The translations under genes and the position numbers were made by a program. DNA of 47,200 nucleotides, taken from NCBI GenBank assembly GCA_009838515.1, contig VXRL01000068.1, positions 1 to 47,200 of the forward strand, read 5' to 3'. The notes beneath the pieces are model-generated. The model saw only the letters and a list, made by a program, of their open reading frames with translations. It was not told the DNA's origin and did not search any database. The stretch's first letter is position 1. Every line of letters starts with the position of its first letter. Source of the stretch: Terriglobia bacterium (GTDB lineage Bacteria > Acidobacteriota > Terriglobia > Bryobacterales > UBA6623). This document shows, one piece after another, positions 25,072 to 34,682 of this stretch.

Positions 25072-26372
25072 TCGTGCTCTCCCTGGGCGATTCCGTGTAG
25101 GACGTGTCCTTGGTCGTGGCTAGCCCCGAAACCGCCTTCTGCATAGAGCCGGTCTTGAGGATCGCTCCGGTCGAACACTTTCGCCCCATCCACCCATGTC
25201 TGCAGCACCTGCGTGTACACGCTGAGCGGATCCCCGGAAAGCACTACGAGGTCTGCATCCTTGCCCACTTGCAGGGAGCCTATGCGATCTTCCAGGCCGA
25301 GCATGCGGGCGCCGGCCATTGTGAGGCCGTAGAGCGCGCCCTCTCGCGACATGCCGGCCCGCACTGCCAGCGCGGCCATTCTGTTGAACAGTCTTGAGTC
25401 CGTGATCGGATCGTCGGTGTGGAATCCCGTCACCACGCCGGCTTGCTCCAGGATCGCCCCGGTAGCGAGTTGGTTGTCCTTGGCTTCGATCTTTCCGCCG
25501 GGACTGTCGATCAGAATGAGCGAGGCACCCAGCACCTGCGGCGATGCGGCGATCTTGTCCGCCACAGCCCAGCCGTCGCTCACGTGCTGCAAGACGACCT
25601 TGAAATCAAATTCGACGGCCAGCCGGAGGACGGTGAGAATGTCATCGTGCCTGTGGGTATGGAAATGCACTACGCGCTCGCCCGCTAGGATGTCTCCCAA
25701 CGTCTCCAGGCCTAGGTCGCGCGGCGGAAGCTTGTCTGCGTCGTCGGCCGCCTGCGCGACCTTGTCACGATACGCGATGGCCTCTAGGAACCTCTCGCGG
25801 ACGATCGCGGCAGACTTCGCCCGCGAGCCGGGAAACGGCGGATCCTTGCGGGAGTTGGTCCCGTTGGCCATCTTGACTCCGTACGCAAGCGATCCGTCTT
25901 CCCCGCGGATCAGCAGGTCGTCGATAACTTTGCTGTCGCGGTGCTTGACATAGAGCGTCTGTCCGCTTAGCAGGTGCCCCGAGCCTGGCATGATGTTGGC
26001 CGTGGTGATGCCCCCCGCCTGGGCCTTCTGAATCCGTGCATCACGCACGTTGATCGAGTCGAGGGCGCGTGCGTCGGGGTGCATGGGGCCGCTGCCGTCT
26101 CCGCCTTCCACGCTGCCGGCGTGGCTGTGCGTATCCACGAAACCTGGCAAGACCACGGAGCCGCTCAAGTCGTGCTGCACGGCATCGGCGGGAATCTGCA
26201 CTGCGGGCGCCGCACCCACGGCGACGATCTTGCCGTCATGGATGACGAGCGTGCCGCCTTCGATGGGAGGGCCGGTGATCGGATACAGGGACGCGCCAAC
26301 AAACGCCTGTGGCGTCTCTTGGGCACCCGCTGCTGCCGCAAGCAGCGCGCCGAGAAGCAAGCTTCGAAGCAT
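25068..26372 (-). CDS. Exported amidohydrolase family protein
   Basis: A 434-residue periplasmic metal-dependent hydrolase. The signal peptide is MLRSLLLGALLAAAAGAQ. The metal ligands are intact: HxH in GFVDTHSHAGS, His in VHFHTHRHDDI, His in VLQHVSDG and Asp in GFHTDDP. The family includes imidazolonepropionase-like and dipeptidase-like enzymes; the substrate cannot be told. It is the first gene of a three-gene operon with the degenerate paralogue and a 2-hydroxyacid dehydrogenase, overlapping the next gene by 4 bp. The ATG at 26372 has no ribosome-binding site but sits 6 bases after a TAGAAT box (26379-26384), so its mRNA may be leaderless. Confidence 0.9.
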   Translation of the reverse strand: MLRSLLLGALLAAAAGAQETPQAFVGASLYPITGPPIEGGTLVIHDGKIVAVGAAPAVQIPADAVQHDLSGSVVLPGFVDTHSHAGSVEGGDGSGPMHPDARALDSINVRDARIQKAQAGGITTANIMPGSGHLLSGQTLYVKHRDSKVIDDLLIRGEDGSLAYGVKMANGTNSRKDPPFPGSRAKSAAIVRERFLEAIAYRDKVAQAADDADKLPPRDLGLETLGDILAGERVVHFHTHRHDDILTVLRLAVEFDFKVVLQHVSDGWAVADKIAASPQVLGASLILIDSPGGKIEAKDNQLATGAILEQAGVVTGFHTDDPITDSRLFNRMAALAVRAGMSREGALYGLTMAGARMLGLEDRIGSLQVGKDADLVVLSGDPLSVYTQVLQTWVDGAKVFDRSDPQDRLYAEGGFGASHDQGHVLHGIAQGEHE

Positions 26373-26378
26373 ATGAAG

Positions 26379-26384
26379 ATTCTA
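26379..26384 (-). promoter_or_regulatory. TAGAAT -10-like box 6 bases before amidohydrolase start
   Basis: TAGAAT on the minus strand, separated from the ATG by six bases (CTTCAT). No good -35 is found 16-18 bases upstream. It belongs to a set of identical boxes placed next to start codons in this window. Confidence 0.45.
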
Positions 26385-26470
26385 AAGTCTCGCCAGCAAG
26401 CGCTCGCGCGCTCGCCGGGACCGCTGCACCGGGACGCGAGTATTATCACTACGCTAAGAAGGGGTCGGGC

Positions 26471-27517
26471 ATGCAACGTCTGCTTGTACGCGCCACGAAT
26501 TGGATCGGCGATGCCATCATGGCGATCCCCGCTCTGAGGGAGATCCGGCGGGCGCACGCGGGCTGGCGGATCACGATCTTGGCTCTGCCGTGGGTGGCGG
26601 GCCTCTACGAGGGAGAGGGATTCTGCGACGAAGTATTGATCTACCACAGGAACCGGGACCATCGCGGGCTTCGGGGCAGGGAAAGGCTTGCGAGGGAGCT
26701 GCGATCCCGTCGCTTCGACCGCGCCATTCTGCTGCAGAACGCATTGGACGCGGCTTGGCTGGTCTGGCGAGCGCGAGTGCCCGAGCGGATCGGATACGAC
26801 AGGGACGGTCGCGGGCTGTTGCTGACCGACAGGGTGCCGGTGCCCTCTTTCGGGGAAATACCCGAGCACCAGCGGTTCTACTACCTGGAATTGCTGCGCA
26901 GGGCGCGCCTGATCGAGCGCGTGCCGGCGGACACCGCCGCATGCTTTGACCGGATCGATGAGTTGCGCCGCAACGGTGCGGCACGGTGGGAAGGCCGCGG
27001 ACTGTCTTCAGGGCCGTGGATCGGAGTCAGCCCGGGGGCTGCGTTTGGTTCAGCCAAGCGCTGGCCAGCCGAGCGCTTCGCCAGCGCGGCCACGGATCTA
27101 GCAGAGGAGCTTGGCACAGGCATCGCCGTGTTCGGATCGGAGGCTGAACTGCCACTGGCCGCAGAGGTCGCAGCCAGGGCCGGGAAACGATCCATCTGCT
27201 TGGCTGGCCAGACAAGCCTGCCGGAGTTCTTGGAGCTTGCCTCGACATGCCAACTCTTCCTAACCAATGATTCGGGTTCGATGCACGTGGCTGCCGCGTT
27301 GGGTGTTCCTACCGTGGCAGTTTTCGGTGCCACCAACGCGGATGCCACTGGTCCCGCCGCGCCGTGGTCACGGATTGTCCGGCACCCCGTCGACTGTTCC
27401 CCGTGCCTGCTGCGAGAGTGTCCTATCGAGGGGCATCCGTGCATGGCCGGGGTCGAGCCGAAGATGGTCGTCTCCGAGGCACGGTCTTTGCTGGTCGGCT
27501 TGGGCGACCCCGCGTAG
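26471..27517 (+). CDS. waaF: ADP-heptose--LPS heptosyltransferase
   Basis: A 348-residue GT9-family glycosyltransferase that adds heptose to the LPS inner core at the cytoplasmic face of the inner membrane. The opening RLLVRATNWIGDAIMAIPALREIRR is the classic WaaF/WaaC start. The nucleotide-sugar half contains GVSPGAAFGSAKRWPAERFA, LAGQTSLPEFLELASTC and the key TNDSGSMHVAAALGVPTVAVFG. The end has the family cysteine pattern in CSPCLLRECP. The start is ATG 26471, preceded by a purine-rich AAGAAGGGG; residues upstream in the open frame come from the divergent amidohydrolase gene. This is the best evidence in the window for an LPS-bearing outer membrane. Confidence 0.93.
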   Translation: MQRLLVRATNWIGDAIMAIPALREIRRAHAGWRITILALPWVAGLYEGEGFCDEVLIYHRNRDHRGLRGRERLARELRSRRFDRAILLQNALDAAWLVWRARVPERIGYDRDGRGLLLTDRVPVPSFGEIPEHQRFYYLELLRRARLIERVPADTAACFDRIDELRRNGAARWEGRGLSSGPWIGVSPGAAFGSAKRWPAERFASAATDLAEELGTGIAVFGSEAELPLAAEVAARAGKRSICLAGQTSLPEFLELASTCQLFLTNDSGSMHVAAALGVPTVAVFGATNADATGPAAPWSRIVRHPVDCSPCLLRECPIEGHPCMAGVEPKMVVSEARSLLVGLGDPA

Positions 27518-27594
27518 CGCGTACGCTTCGTAGAAGTCGCCGGTCCGCCGCCGCGTGTCCGGTTCTGGCAGGACTGCTCGTGCCGGGCCGTCTC

Positions 27595-27600
27595 TAGAAT
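27595..27600 (+). promoter_or_regulatory. TAGAAT -10-like box 7 bases before truB
   Basis: TAGAAT, then seven bases (GAGCTAG), then the truB ATG. There is no Shine-Dalgarno sequence in this short leader. It fits a leaderless or near-leaderless transcript. Confidence 0.45.
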
Positions 27601-27607
27601 GAGCTAG

Positions 27608-28489
27608 ATGGACGGTGCCATCGTCTTGGACAAGCCCGCAGGGATTACCTCCTTTGCGGCCGTGCGCAAGATCCGTCGGCTGGTCGGCGGGGCGAAAGTC
27701 GGCCATCTGGGCACCTTGGATCCTGCAGCCACCGGCGTGCTGCCAATCGTGGTGGGCCGCGCGACACGGCTGGCGCGCTTCTATCTGGACCACCGTCGCG
27801 AATATGTGGCACGCATCCGGTTTGGCTGGTCGACGTCCACGTACGATGCCGAAGGCATCCAGGTCGGCGAAGCCAAGCAGGTCGAGCTGGACGAGTCGGC
27901 TTTGGAGGCGGCGCTCGAGTCGTTTCGCGGCTGTGTCAGCCAAGTGCCGCCGCCGGTCTCCGCCAAGAAGGTCGATGGCGTCCGGGCGTACAAGCTGGCA
28001 CGCAAGGACGAGCCTGTAGAGCTAGAACCGGCAGCGATCGAAGTCCACGCACTCGAGTTGCTGGAGCTGGCCGGCCCTATTGCCACGGTTCGCTGCCTGT
28101 GCTCCGCGGGGACGTACATTCGATCCTTGGCCCACGACTTGGGAGCTGCCTTGGGCTGCGGCGCGCACGTCTGCGGGTTGAACCGCACGAAGGTGGGGGA
28201 ATTTCAACTAGACGATGCGCATTCTCTTCAGCGTCTGGAGGAGTTTCAGGCAGAGGATCGACTCGAAGAGGCCGTCCGGCCTCCTGCGGCTTTAGTGCCG
28301 GGCATCCCGGTCGAGCGGGTGGATGCCGTGACCGCCGCCCGGATTAGGCACGGCCAAGACTTCAGCGTGAGCGCTCTTGGCGAGTGCGCAACTGCGCAGC
28401 TGGTGAAGGCTGTCGATCCGCAGGGCCACCTTCTCTGCGTGGGCGAGGCCGTCGCCCCCGGATGGTTCCACCCGCTGGTGGTCTTGTAG
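27608..28489 (+). CDS. truB: tRNA pseudouridine(55) synthase
   Basis: TruB makes pseudouridine 55 in the T-loop of nearly all tRNAs. The 293 residues fit the bacterial enzyme. DGAIVLDKPAGITSF opens the domain, and GHLGTLDPAATGVLP holds the catalytic Asp38. RFGWSTSTYDAEG, VSAKKVDGVRAYKLARK and CSAGTYIRSLAHDLG are conserved RNA-binding or active-site segments. A C-terminal PUA-like region follows (about 225-290). The ATG directly follows a TAGAAT box. The gene ends 116 bp from the convergent TSUP gene. Confidence 0.96.
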   Translation: MDGAIVLDKPAGITSFAAVRKIRRLVGGAKVGHLGTLDPAATGVLPIVVGRATRLARFYLDHRREYVARIRFGWSTSTYDAEGIQVGEAKQVELDESALEAALESFRGCVSQVPPPVSAKKVDGVRAYKLARKDEPVELEPAAIEVHALELLELAGPIATVRCLCSAGTYIRSLAHDLGAALGCGAHVCGLNRTKVGEFQLDDAHSLQRLEEFQAEDRLEEAVRPPAALVPGIPVERVDAVTAARIRHGQDFSVSALGECATAQLVKAVDPQGHLLCVGEAVAPGWFHPLVVL

Positions 28490-28565
28490 GGACTCGCTTC
28501 TGGCGAGGGCCGGGCGACGGCTGTTTCGATAAGGCCGGGTCCATTGCGCGGACCACATCCAGTGC

Positions 28566-28596
28566 GGGCGGCGTGCCTGCCCGGCAAGAGCCGCCC
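28566..28596. terminator. Hairpin between convergent truB and TSUP genes
   Basis: GGGCGGC (28566-28572) pairs with GCCGCCC (28590-28596). The 17-base loop contains a smaller TGCC/GGCA hairpin. It lies between two converging genes, so it could end transcripts from both sides. No T-run is present on either strand. Confidence 0.4.
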
Positions 28597-28605
28597 GAGG
28601 CTGCC

Positions 28606-29427
28606 TCAGCCGACAGGTTTGATGGCGGCGGGCGAGAACCATAGAGTGCCCAGGACTAGCAATGCGATCGCGAACAGGTACGCCGAGAATCGCTTGCGCA
28701 TCGTCTCTGGCTTGGAACGCAGCGCGATCCTAGGCCCGATCTGGGAGCCCACTAGCACGAACGCTCCAAGCAGTAGCGGATGATGCCACTGCACGGCCCC
28801 CGTTGCGACGTGGCCGAGCAGCCCGCCTGCCGCTGTCAGGCTCACCATGAACGCCGACGAGCCGAAGGCAACCCTGATCGGAACGCCGAACAGCCGCACC
28901 AGCATGGGGATCTTCAGGAAGCCGCCGGCCGCCCCGGTAAGGCCCGACATGATGCCGATCAGAAACGACAGGGGCAGCCCCTTGCCGAGATGGATGCGAT
29001 ACGTCTCCCCTGCGCGAAACCTTACCCACTCAAGGCGCGAGCGTCGGCCGGAGCTGGCTGCCCGCGGGCTCAGGTCCGCCAGCATGACGACACCCGACGC
29101 GACTAGCAGAGCGGCAAGCCCTATGGACAGCGTTGTCGAGGAGAACAACCGCGCGAAGTACCCGCTGCCGAATGCTCCGAGAAAGCTGGAAGACTCCAGC
29201 ACCACCGACAGCTTCCAGTCGACCTGCTGCTGCTTGCGGAACAGCAGCACTGCTGAAAGAGCGGTGAGGATCGTCAGCCACAGACTCTGTACGGCCGCCA
29301 CATGGAACGGGACCCCGAACGCGAGCTGGAGCGGCGTGTACAGCACGCCGCCGCCCTGGCCGTGCATGGAGAACCCCACGGCGCCAACGCCTACGATCGA
29401 GGCCAGGATGAGCGAGCGTGGATTCAC
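28606..29427 (-). CDS. TSUP-family (TauE/SafE) permease
   Basis: A 273-residue membrane protein of the TauE/SafE anion-exporter family. About eight hydrophobic segments are seen. The N-terminal half carries GFSMHGQGGGVLYTPLQLAFGV, the typical GxGGGxxxxP loop, and the second half carries its repeat GIMSGLTGAAGGFLKIPMLVRLFGV. A cytosolic charged stretch (LSPRAASSGRRSRLEWVRFRAG) joins the halves. Members export sulfite, sulfoacetate or related anions; the substrate here is not determined. The start is GTG at 29427. It lies downstream of the cytochrome c peroxidase gene on the same strand, separated by a hairpin. Confidence 0.9.
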   Translation of the reverse strand: MNPRSLILASIVGVGAVGFSMHGQGGGVLYTPLQLAFGVPFHVAAVQSLWLTILTALSAVLLFRKQQQVDWKLSVVLESSSFLGAFGSGYFARLFSSTTLSIGLAALLVASGVVMLADLSPRAASSGRRSRLEWVRFRAGETYRIHLGKGLPLSFLIGIMSGLTGAAGGFLKIPMLVRLFGVPIRVAFGSSAFMVSLTAAGGLLGHVATGAVQWHHPLLLGAFVLVGSQIGPRIALRSKPETMRKRFSAYLFAIALLVLGTLWFSPAAIKPVG

Positions 29428-29510
29428 GAGACGACTGGGGTGGGCGGCTGAAGTCGCGCGATCGCGGTCGGGCTTGATTGCCGCCCCGGCCGCCCAGTAT
29501 CGAAGGATGC

Positions 29511-29549
29511 GCGGGAGTGTCGGGCTGAGGGCCTAGCTGTCACTCCCGC
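29511..29549 (-). terminator. Hairpin after the cytochrome c peroxidase gene
   Basis: GCGGGAGTG (29511-29519) and CACTCCCGC (29541-29549) form a perfect 9-bp stem with a 21-base loop. It starts 11 bases beyond the stop of the peroxidase gene. There is no clear U-run, so the terminator call is tentative. Confidence 0.45.
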
Positions 29550-29560
29550 CTGAACTCGGA

Positions 29561-30700
29561 TCAGATTTCGGCCCGGAAGCAACCGCGCGCCAGTGACTCC
29601 GCAGGCACGTCTCGGTAGGCCGTTTCACCGTCCGGCGGGCCGATGTCTTCTGGAAATTCCCCGCTGAGGGCCTCCATGAACGCGATCAGGTCGGCGCGTT
29701 CTTGCGCGCTGAGATGGTCCAGCTCGTGAATTTCCTCGTCGCGAAAATCGTTCGAGTTCCCCGCTCCCACATAGAAGTCCACGACCTCCTTCAGTGTCTT
29801 GAGGTGCCCGTCGTGCATATACGGCGCGCTGTCGGCGATGTTGCGCAGGTGCGGTGTCTTGAATGCGCCCTTGTCAGTCTCGACTTGGCTGACTTCAAAG
29901 CGTCCGATGTCTGCCAACGAACCGTCGAGTTCCGCCCCGACGCCGAGATTGTGGAACTTGTTGTCCGTGAACAGGGCATAGCCCTCCTCCTCGTTGATCT
30001 CGTGGCAGACTTCGCAATTGCCCTTCTCCGGGTCGGTGAAGACATCGAGGCCGCGGATGGCGCCTTCGCTCATGGCCTCCTTGTCGTCGCCGAACATGTA
30101 TCGGTCGAACGGGGAATTGCCGACCAGCACAGTGCGCTCGAAGCTAGCGATAGACTTGGCCACCATTTCGAAGGCGATCGGTCCTTCGCCCCACGCTTCC
30201 TTGAACAATTCCGTGTATACCGGGTCTTCAGACAGGCGCTCGACGACACCCTCGTGCGTGAACGCCATTTCAATGGGGTTCTCGACCGGTCCGCCCGCCT
30301 GCTCTTCGAGGCTTGCTGCCCGGCCGTCCCAAAACTGCGTGGTGAAGTATGCGGCATTCATGACCGGCGGTGCCTGCCGCCCGCCGAACTCGCCGCCGAC
30401 ACCCTCCGAGAACTGGTTCGGGTCTGCGAATCCGGCTTCCGGGTCGTGGCAGCTCGCACACGCGATCGAGTTGTCCACCGAGAGTGTCTTGTCGTAGTAC
30501 AGCTGGCGTCCGAGCGCGACGGTTTGGGCGGTCGGCGGGTTGTCCGCCGGGACGGCCACATCCGGCAGCCCAAGCGGCGGCTCGATCGCCTGGCTCTCGC
30601 CCACCGGCATGATCGGTCCGCTGGGCGGTTCCGGCCCGCCGCAGCCGACTACGGTCAAGACTGCGATCGGCAGCAGCGCCTGACGACACAGATTCTTCAT
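29561..30700 (-). CDS. Di-haem cytochrome c peroxidase (MauG/CCP family) lipoprotein
   Basis: A 379-residue exported di-haem protein. The signal peptide ends at a lipobox (VVGCG, Cys20), so it is probably lipid-anchored. Two CxxCH haem sites are present: CASCH in the first half and CEVCH in the second. LGRQLYYDKTLSVDNSIACASCHDP, WDGRAASLEEQAGGPVENPIEM, FKTPHLRNIADSAPYMHDG and LIAFMEALSG are all typical. The protein would reduce hydrogen peroxide with electrons from a cytochrome c, or oxidise another partner as MauG does. The start is ATG 30700 with AAGGAG 11 bases upstream; residues further upstream in the same frame are unlike the family. Confidence 0.94.
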   Translation of the reverse strand: MKNLCRQALLPIAVLTVVGCGGPEPPSGPIMPVGESQAIEPPLGLPDVAVPADNPPTAQTVALGRQLYYDKTLSVDNSIACASCHDPEAGFADPNQFSEGVGGEFGGRQAPPVMNAAYFTTQFWDGRAASLEEQAGGPVENPIEMAFTHEGVVERLSEDPVYTELFKEAWGEGPIAFEMVAKSIASFERTVLVGNSPFDRYMFGDDKEAMSEGAIRGLDVFTDPEKGNCEVCHEINEEEGYALFTDNKFHNLGVGAELDGSLADIGRFEVSQVETDKGAFKTPHLRNIADSAPYMHDGHLKTLKEVVDFYVGAGNSNDFRDEEIHELDHLSAQERADLIAFMEALSGEFPEDIGPPDGETAYRDVPAESLARGCFRAEI

Positions 30701-31018
30701 GCTCCTAGGTGCTCCTTGGACTCGCCGGCGCGCGCAGTCGAGCCTGGGATGATTGGGGTTGCCACGCAGTGATCGGTCCTCGCCACAGCGCCATTCGGAG
30801 ACGCCTGCTGAGTGACGGGCTCCCTCTTTCAGCATAAGAAACCGCGGCGGCTAGCCGCAACGCATGTCCTTTCTGTTGGCCGATTCGGAGTGTGTTCATA
30901 AGCTCGGCGGCACAGGGCAGAGACCGGGACCGCGATCGCCGACAGACCCCGGTTCGTTCGCTCAGGCAAGCGGCCCGCCCAAGCTGGAGGCCGGCGCAGC
31001 TGGCGCTTAGAATGGCAA
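30701..31018. other. Divergent non-coding region between peroxidase and M2 peptidase genes
   Basis: These 318 bases separate two divergent genes. A perfect 12-bp palindrome GCGGCTAGCCGC lies at 30847-30858, and a TAGAAT box at 31008-31013 abuts the peptidase start. No small gene or RNA was recognised. Confidence 0.45.
31008..31013 (+). promoter_or_regulatory. TAGAAT -10-like box next to the M2 peptidase start
   Basis: TAGAAT lies 5 bases before GTG 31019 and 8 before ATG 31022. No ribosome-binding site fits in between, so the transcript may begin at the start codon. Confidence 0.45.
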
Positions 31019-31021
31019 GTG

Positions 31022-32827
31022 ATGACCTCACCTTCTCGAACAGCGTGGCAGGCTTGCGTCGGTGCCTTCGCCCTTGCGCTTGTCGGGGGCTGCTCCCCGA
31101 GCCCGCAATCCGAAGCCGACAAGTTCCTGGCAACCTACGAACAGATCCTGGGAGGAATGTATCCCATCGTGGCCGAGTCGTTTTGGAAGTCGTCCACCGA
31201 TGTGACAGACCTTCACGTGGGCGAGCGCATCGGTGCGGAACAGGTCATGGCGTCCATCACTGGCAACCCTTGGGTCATCGAGACGGTCAAGCAGTTGCTC
31301 GAGCGCGAGCAGCAGCTTGACGACGCGACCAAGCGCCAGCTGCGCAAGGTGCTGATGGCGGCCGCCGAGTACCCCGGCACGATCCCGGAGGTCGTCGCCG
31401 CGCGCGTGTCAGCAGAAGCGGAGCAGAGCGCGATCTTGGACTCGTTCGAATTCTGCGCCGAGCGCTCCGGCGAGCGCTGCATCGAGGTCGTGACACCCAA
31501 TCAGATCGACCAAGTGCTGGTCACGTCCGAGGACGAAGCCGAGCGGCGCAAGATATGGGAGGTCGCGAAACAGACCGGGCCAGCCTTGAAGCAAGGCATC
31601 GGAAAGCTTCGCGACCTGCGCAACGATGTCGCCCAAGAGATGGGCTACGACTCGTTCTTTGCTCTGCAGGTGGACGACTACGGCATGACCGTGGGCGAAA
31701 TGATGGCCATGATGGAGCGTTTCAACGAAGACCTCAGGCCGCTCTACGAGCAGCTCCACACCTGGACCAAGCACGAGTTGGCAGGGCGCTACGGCCAGCC
31801 GGTCCCTGACAAGATTCCGGCTCATTGGATCGGCAATCGCTGGGCGCAAGCCTGGCCTGGGCTCTCCAGCGGCATTGATCTCAACGAACTGGTAAAGGAG
31901 CAGGATCCGGAGTGGATCGTCCGCCAGGCCGAAGCCTTCTACACATCGCTGGGGATGCCGTCGCTGCCGCAGTCGTTCTACGAGCGGTCCGACCTTTACC
32001 CCTTGCCGCCCGGGGCCGAGCGCAAGAAGAACACCCACGCATCGGCTTGGCACATGGACCTGAAGACAGACGTGCGCTCGCTAATGAGCGTCGAGAACAA
32101 CTGGCGCTGGTTCGAGACCTCGCACCACGAGTTGGGGCACGTCTACTACTACATGGCGTACAGCAGCGGCGCTGTGCCCTTGACGCTACGGGAAGGTGCC
32201 AACCGGGCCTTTCACGAAGCGGTCGGCGACCTGATCGGGATCGCCTCTCGCCAGCCTGCGTACCTGAAGGAGATCGGACTGCTTGAGCAAGATGCGGAAA
32301 TCGACGAGGTCGCTTGGCTGCTGGACGAAGCGCTGGATCAGGCCGTGGTGTTCATTCCCTTCGCTGCCGGGACGATGTCGTTCTTCGAGCACGACCTTTA
32401 CGAGGAAGATCTGCCGGTCGGCGAGTTCAACCAGCGCTGGTGGGAGCACGCCGGGCGCTTCCAAGGGATCAAGCCACCCGGGCCGCGGGGCGAGGAGTAT
32501 TGCGACGCTTGCACTAAGACCCACATCACCGACGACCCGGCGCAGTACTACGACTACGCGATGGCGTTCGTGATCAAGTACCAGCTGCACACCTACATCG
32601 CCAACAACATCCTCAAGCAGGATCCGCGAAACTGCAACTACTACGGCAGCGAAGAGGTCGGTGACTTCCTCTGGGATCTGCTCAGTCTTGGCGCAACGCG
32701 CGATTGGCGTGAAGTGATGCTCGAGAAGACCGGCAGCGAGGTCTCCACCGAGGCGATGCTGGACTACTTCGCCCCGCTGGTGGACTACCTGGAGAAGGCG
32801 AACGAGGGCAGACAGATCGGCTGGTAG
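31022..32827 (+). CDS. M2-family peptidyl-dipeptidase (ACE-like) lipoprotein
   Basis: A 601-residue zinc dipeptidyl-carboxypeptidase related to angiotensin-converting enzyme. A lipobox VGGC (Cys24) suggests membrane anchoring outside the cytoplasm. The zinc motif HELGH (His369, Glu370, His373) is followed by the third ligand Glu399 in AFHEAVGD, at a spacing two residues longer than in human [15 protein letters not shown] and HASAWHMDL segments precede it, and [16 protein letters not shown] near the end matches the substrate-binding helix region of the family. It removes dipeptides from peptide C-termini; physiological substrates in bacteria are unknown. An in-frame GTG three bases upstream is an alternative start. 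mnmA follows after 38 bp. Confidence 0.94.
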   Translation: MTSPSRTAWQACVGAFALALVGGCSPSPQSEADKFLATYEQILGGMYPIVAESFWKSSTDVTDLHVGERIGAEQVMASITGNPWVIETVKQLLEREQQLDDATKRQLRKVLMAAAEYPGTIPEVVAARVSAEAEQSAILDSFEFCAERSGERCIEVVTPNQIDQVLVTSEDEAERRKIWEVAKQTGPALKQGIGKLRDLRNDVAQEMGYDSFFALQVDDYGMTVGEMMAMMERFNEDLRPLYEQLHTWTKHELAGRYGQPVPDKIPAHWIGNRWAQAWPGLSSGIDLNELVKEQDPEWIVRQAEAFYTSLGMPSLPQSFYERSDLYPLPPGAERKKNTHASAWHMDLKTDVRSLMSVENNWRWFETSHHELGHVYYYMAYSSGAVPLTLREGANRAFHEAVGDLIGIASRQPAYLKEIGLLEQDAEIDEVAWLLDEALDQAVVFIPFAAGTMSFFEHDLYEEDLPVGEFNQRWWEHAGRFQGIKPPGPRGEEYCDACTKTHITDDPAQYYDYAMAFVIKYQLHTYIANNILKQDPRNCNYYGSEEVGDFLWDLLSLGATRDWREVMLEKTGSEVSTEAMLDYFAPLVDYLEKANEGRQIGW

Positions 32828-32852
32828 GGGCCCGGCTCCCGGCGCGAGGCGC

Positions 32853-32858
32853 TACGCT
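32853..32858 (+). promoter_or_regulatory. TACGCT box 7 bases before mnmA
   Basis: TACGCT fits the loose TANNNT -10 pattern and precedes the GTG start by seven bases, like the TAGAAT boxes of other genes here. It is a weaker match and could be chance. Confidence 0.25.
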
Positions 32859-32865
32859 GAGAGCA

Positions 32866-33978
32866 GTGCCGGACTCTCTCGTGGCGGTGGCTATGAGCGG
32901 CGGGGTGGACTCCTCCGCCGTTGCCGCGTTGTTGCACAGCCGGCGTCAGCCCATCGTGGGCATGACGATGCAGCTGTGGGACCAGCAGCGCATGCCGCAG
33001 CTGGTTCCCGAGGACGGCTCGTCTGGCAGGTGCTGCTCTCTGGACGACGTCTACGACGCTCGCTGGGTGGCGCAGCAGCTGGGGATTCCCTACTACGTCG
33101 TCAATTTCGAGGAGAGCTTCGAGCGGCAGGTCGTGCAGCCGTTCGTGGCAGACTACTTGGCCGGGCGGACGCCGATTCCCTGCACGCTGTGCAACAACTT
33201 CCTGAAGTTCGATCGCTTCTTGGAGACCGCCAGCCAGGTCGGGGCAGACACGGTAGCCACGGGACACTACGCGCGGATCGAGTATGACCGCGGATCCGGA
33301 CGGTACCTCCTGCTCGCCGGCGTTGACGAGTCGCGCGACCAGTCCTATTTCCTCTTCGGCCTGACGCAACAGCAGCTGGCGCGCACGATGTTCCCGCTCG
33401 GATCCATGGGCAAGGCCGAGGTGCGCGAGCTGGCCCGCGACCTCGGCCTCGATGTCGCCGGGAAGGCGGAGAGCCGCGAGATCTGCTTCGTGCCCAACGG
33501 CGACTACGCCAGTTTTGTCGAAGCGTACCGCGAGCAAAACGCCGAGCTGGGCGAGGTTGAGCCCGGCGAGGTAGTCTCCGAAGACGGCGCGGTGCTGGCG
33601 GAGCACGGGGGCGTCCACAACTTCACGGTGGGCCAGCGCCGCCGGCTCGGCATCGCCGTCGGCCGGCCGGTCTATGTGACCGAAATCCAAGCCGCCGATC
33701 GCAAGGTCGTGGTTGGGCCTAAGCAGTCCCTGATGCGCGAGGACTGTCGGATTCGTGACCCCAACTGGATCCGTTTCGATGCGCTGCGGGAGCCGGTGCG
33801 GGCGCAAGCCAAGATCCGCTATCGCGCACCCTTGGCTTGGGCCGAGGTCCGGCCGGTAGCTGGCACACGGGACCACGCCGAAGTCGTTTTTGACGAGCCG
33901 CAATGCGCGGTCACCCCCGGCCAAGCCGCGGTCTTCTATGACGGTGACTACGTATTGGGAGGCGGCTGGATCGTGTGA
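32866..33978 (+). CDS. mnmA: tRNA-specific 2-thiouridylase MnmA
   Basis: MnmA adds sulfur to uridine 34 of tRNA-Lys, -Glu and -Gln using ATP. The 370 residues match the family. The PP-loop [15 protein letters not shown] is at the start. The catalytic cysteines lie in [10 protein letters not shown] and in [35 protein letters not shown] and [12 protein letters not shown] are diagnostic, and a beta-barrel C-terminal domain ends with [19 protein letters not shown]. The start is GTG at 32866, only three residues before conserved sequence, with no ribosome-binding site. Confidence 0.97.
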   Translation: MPDSLVAVAMSGGVDSSAVAALLHSRRQPIVGMTMQLWDQQRMPQLVPEDGSSGRCCSLDDVYDARWVAQQLGIPYYVVNFEESFERQVVQPFVADYLAGRTPIPCTLCNNFLKFDRFLETASQVGADTVATGHYARIEYDRGSGRYLLLAGVDESRDQSYFLFGLTQQQLARTMFPLGSMGKAEVRELARDLGLDVAGKAESREICFVPNGDYASFVEAYREQNAELGEVEPGEVVSEDGAVLAEHGGVHNFTVGQRRRLGIAVGRPVYVTEIQAADRKVVVGPKQSLMREDCRIRDPNWIRFDALREPVRAQAKIRYRAPLAWAEVRPVAGTRDHAEVVFDEPQCAVTPGQAAVFYDGDYVLGGGWIV

Positions 33979-34031
33979 CGCGGAGTGTTGACCCAGGTGG
34001 CTAACGCTTCGGCCCTTCGGTGCGTCCAACC

Positions 34032-34668
<637 letters not shown>

Positions 34669-34682
<14 letters not shown>

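Noticed and set aside
29702..30772. 356-codon open frame antisense to the cytochrome c peroxidase
   Set aside because: Overlaps a gene with two CxxCH motifs; antisense translation has no family features.
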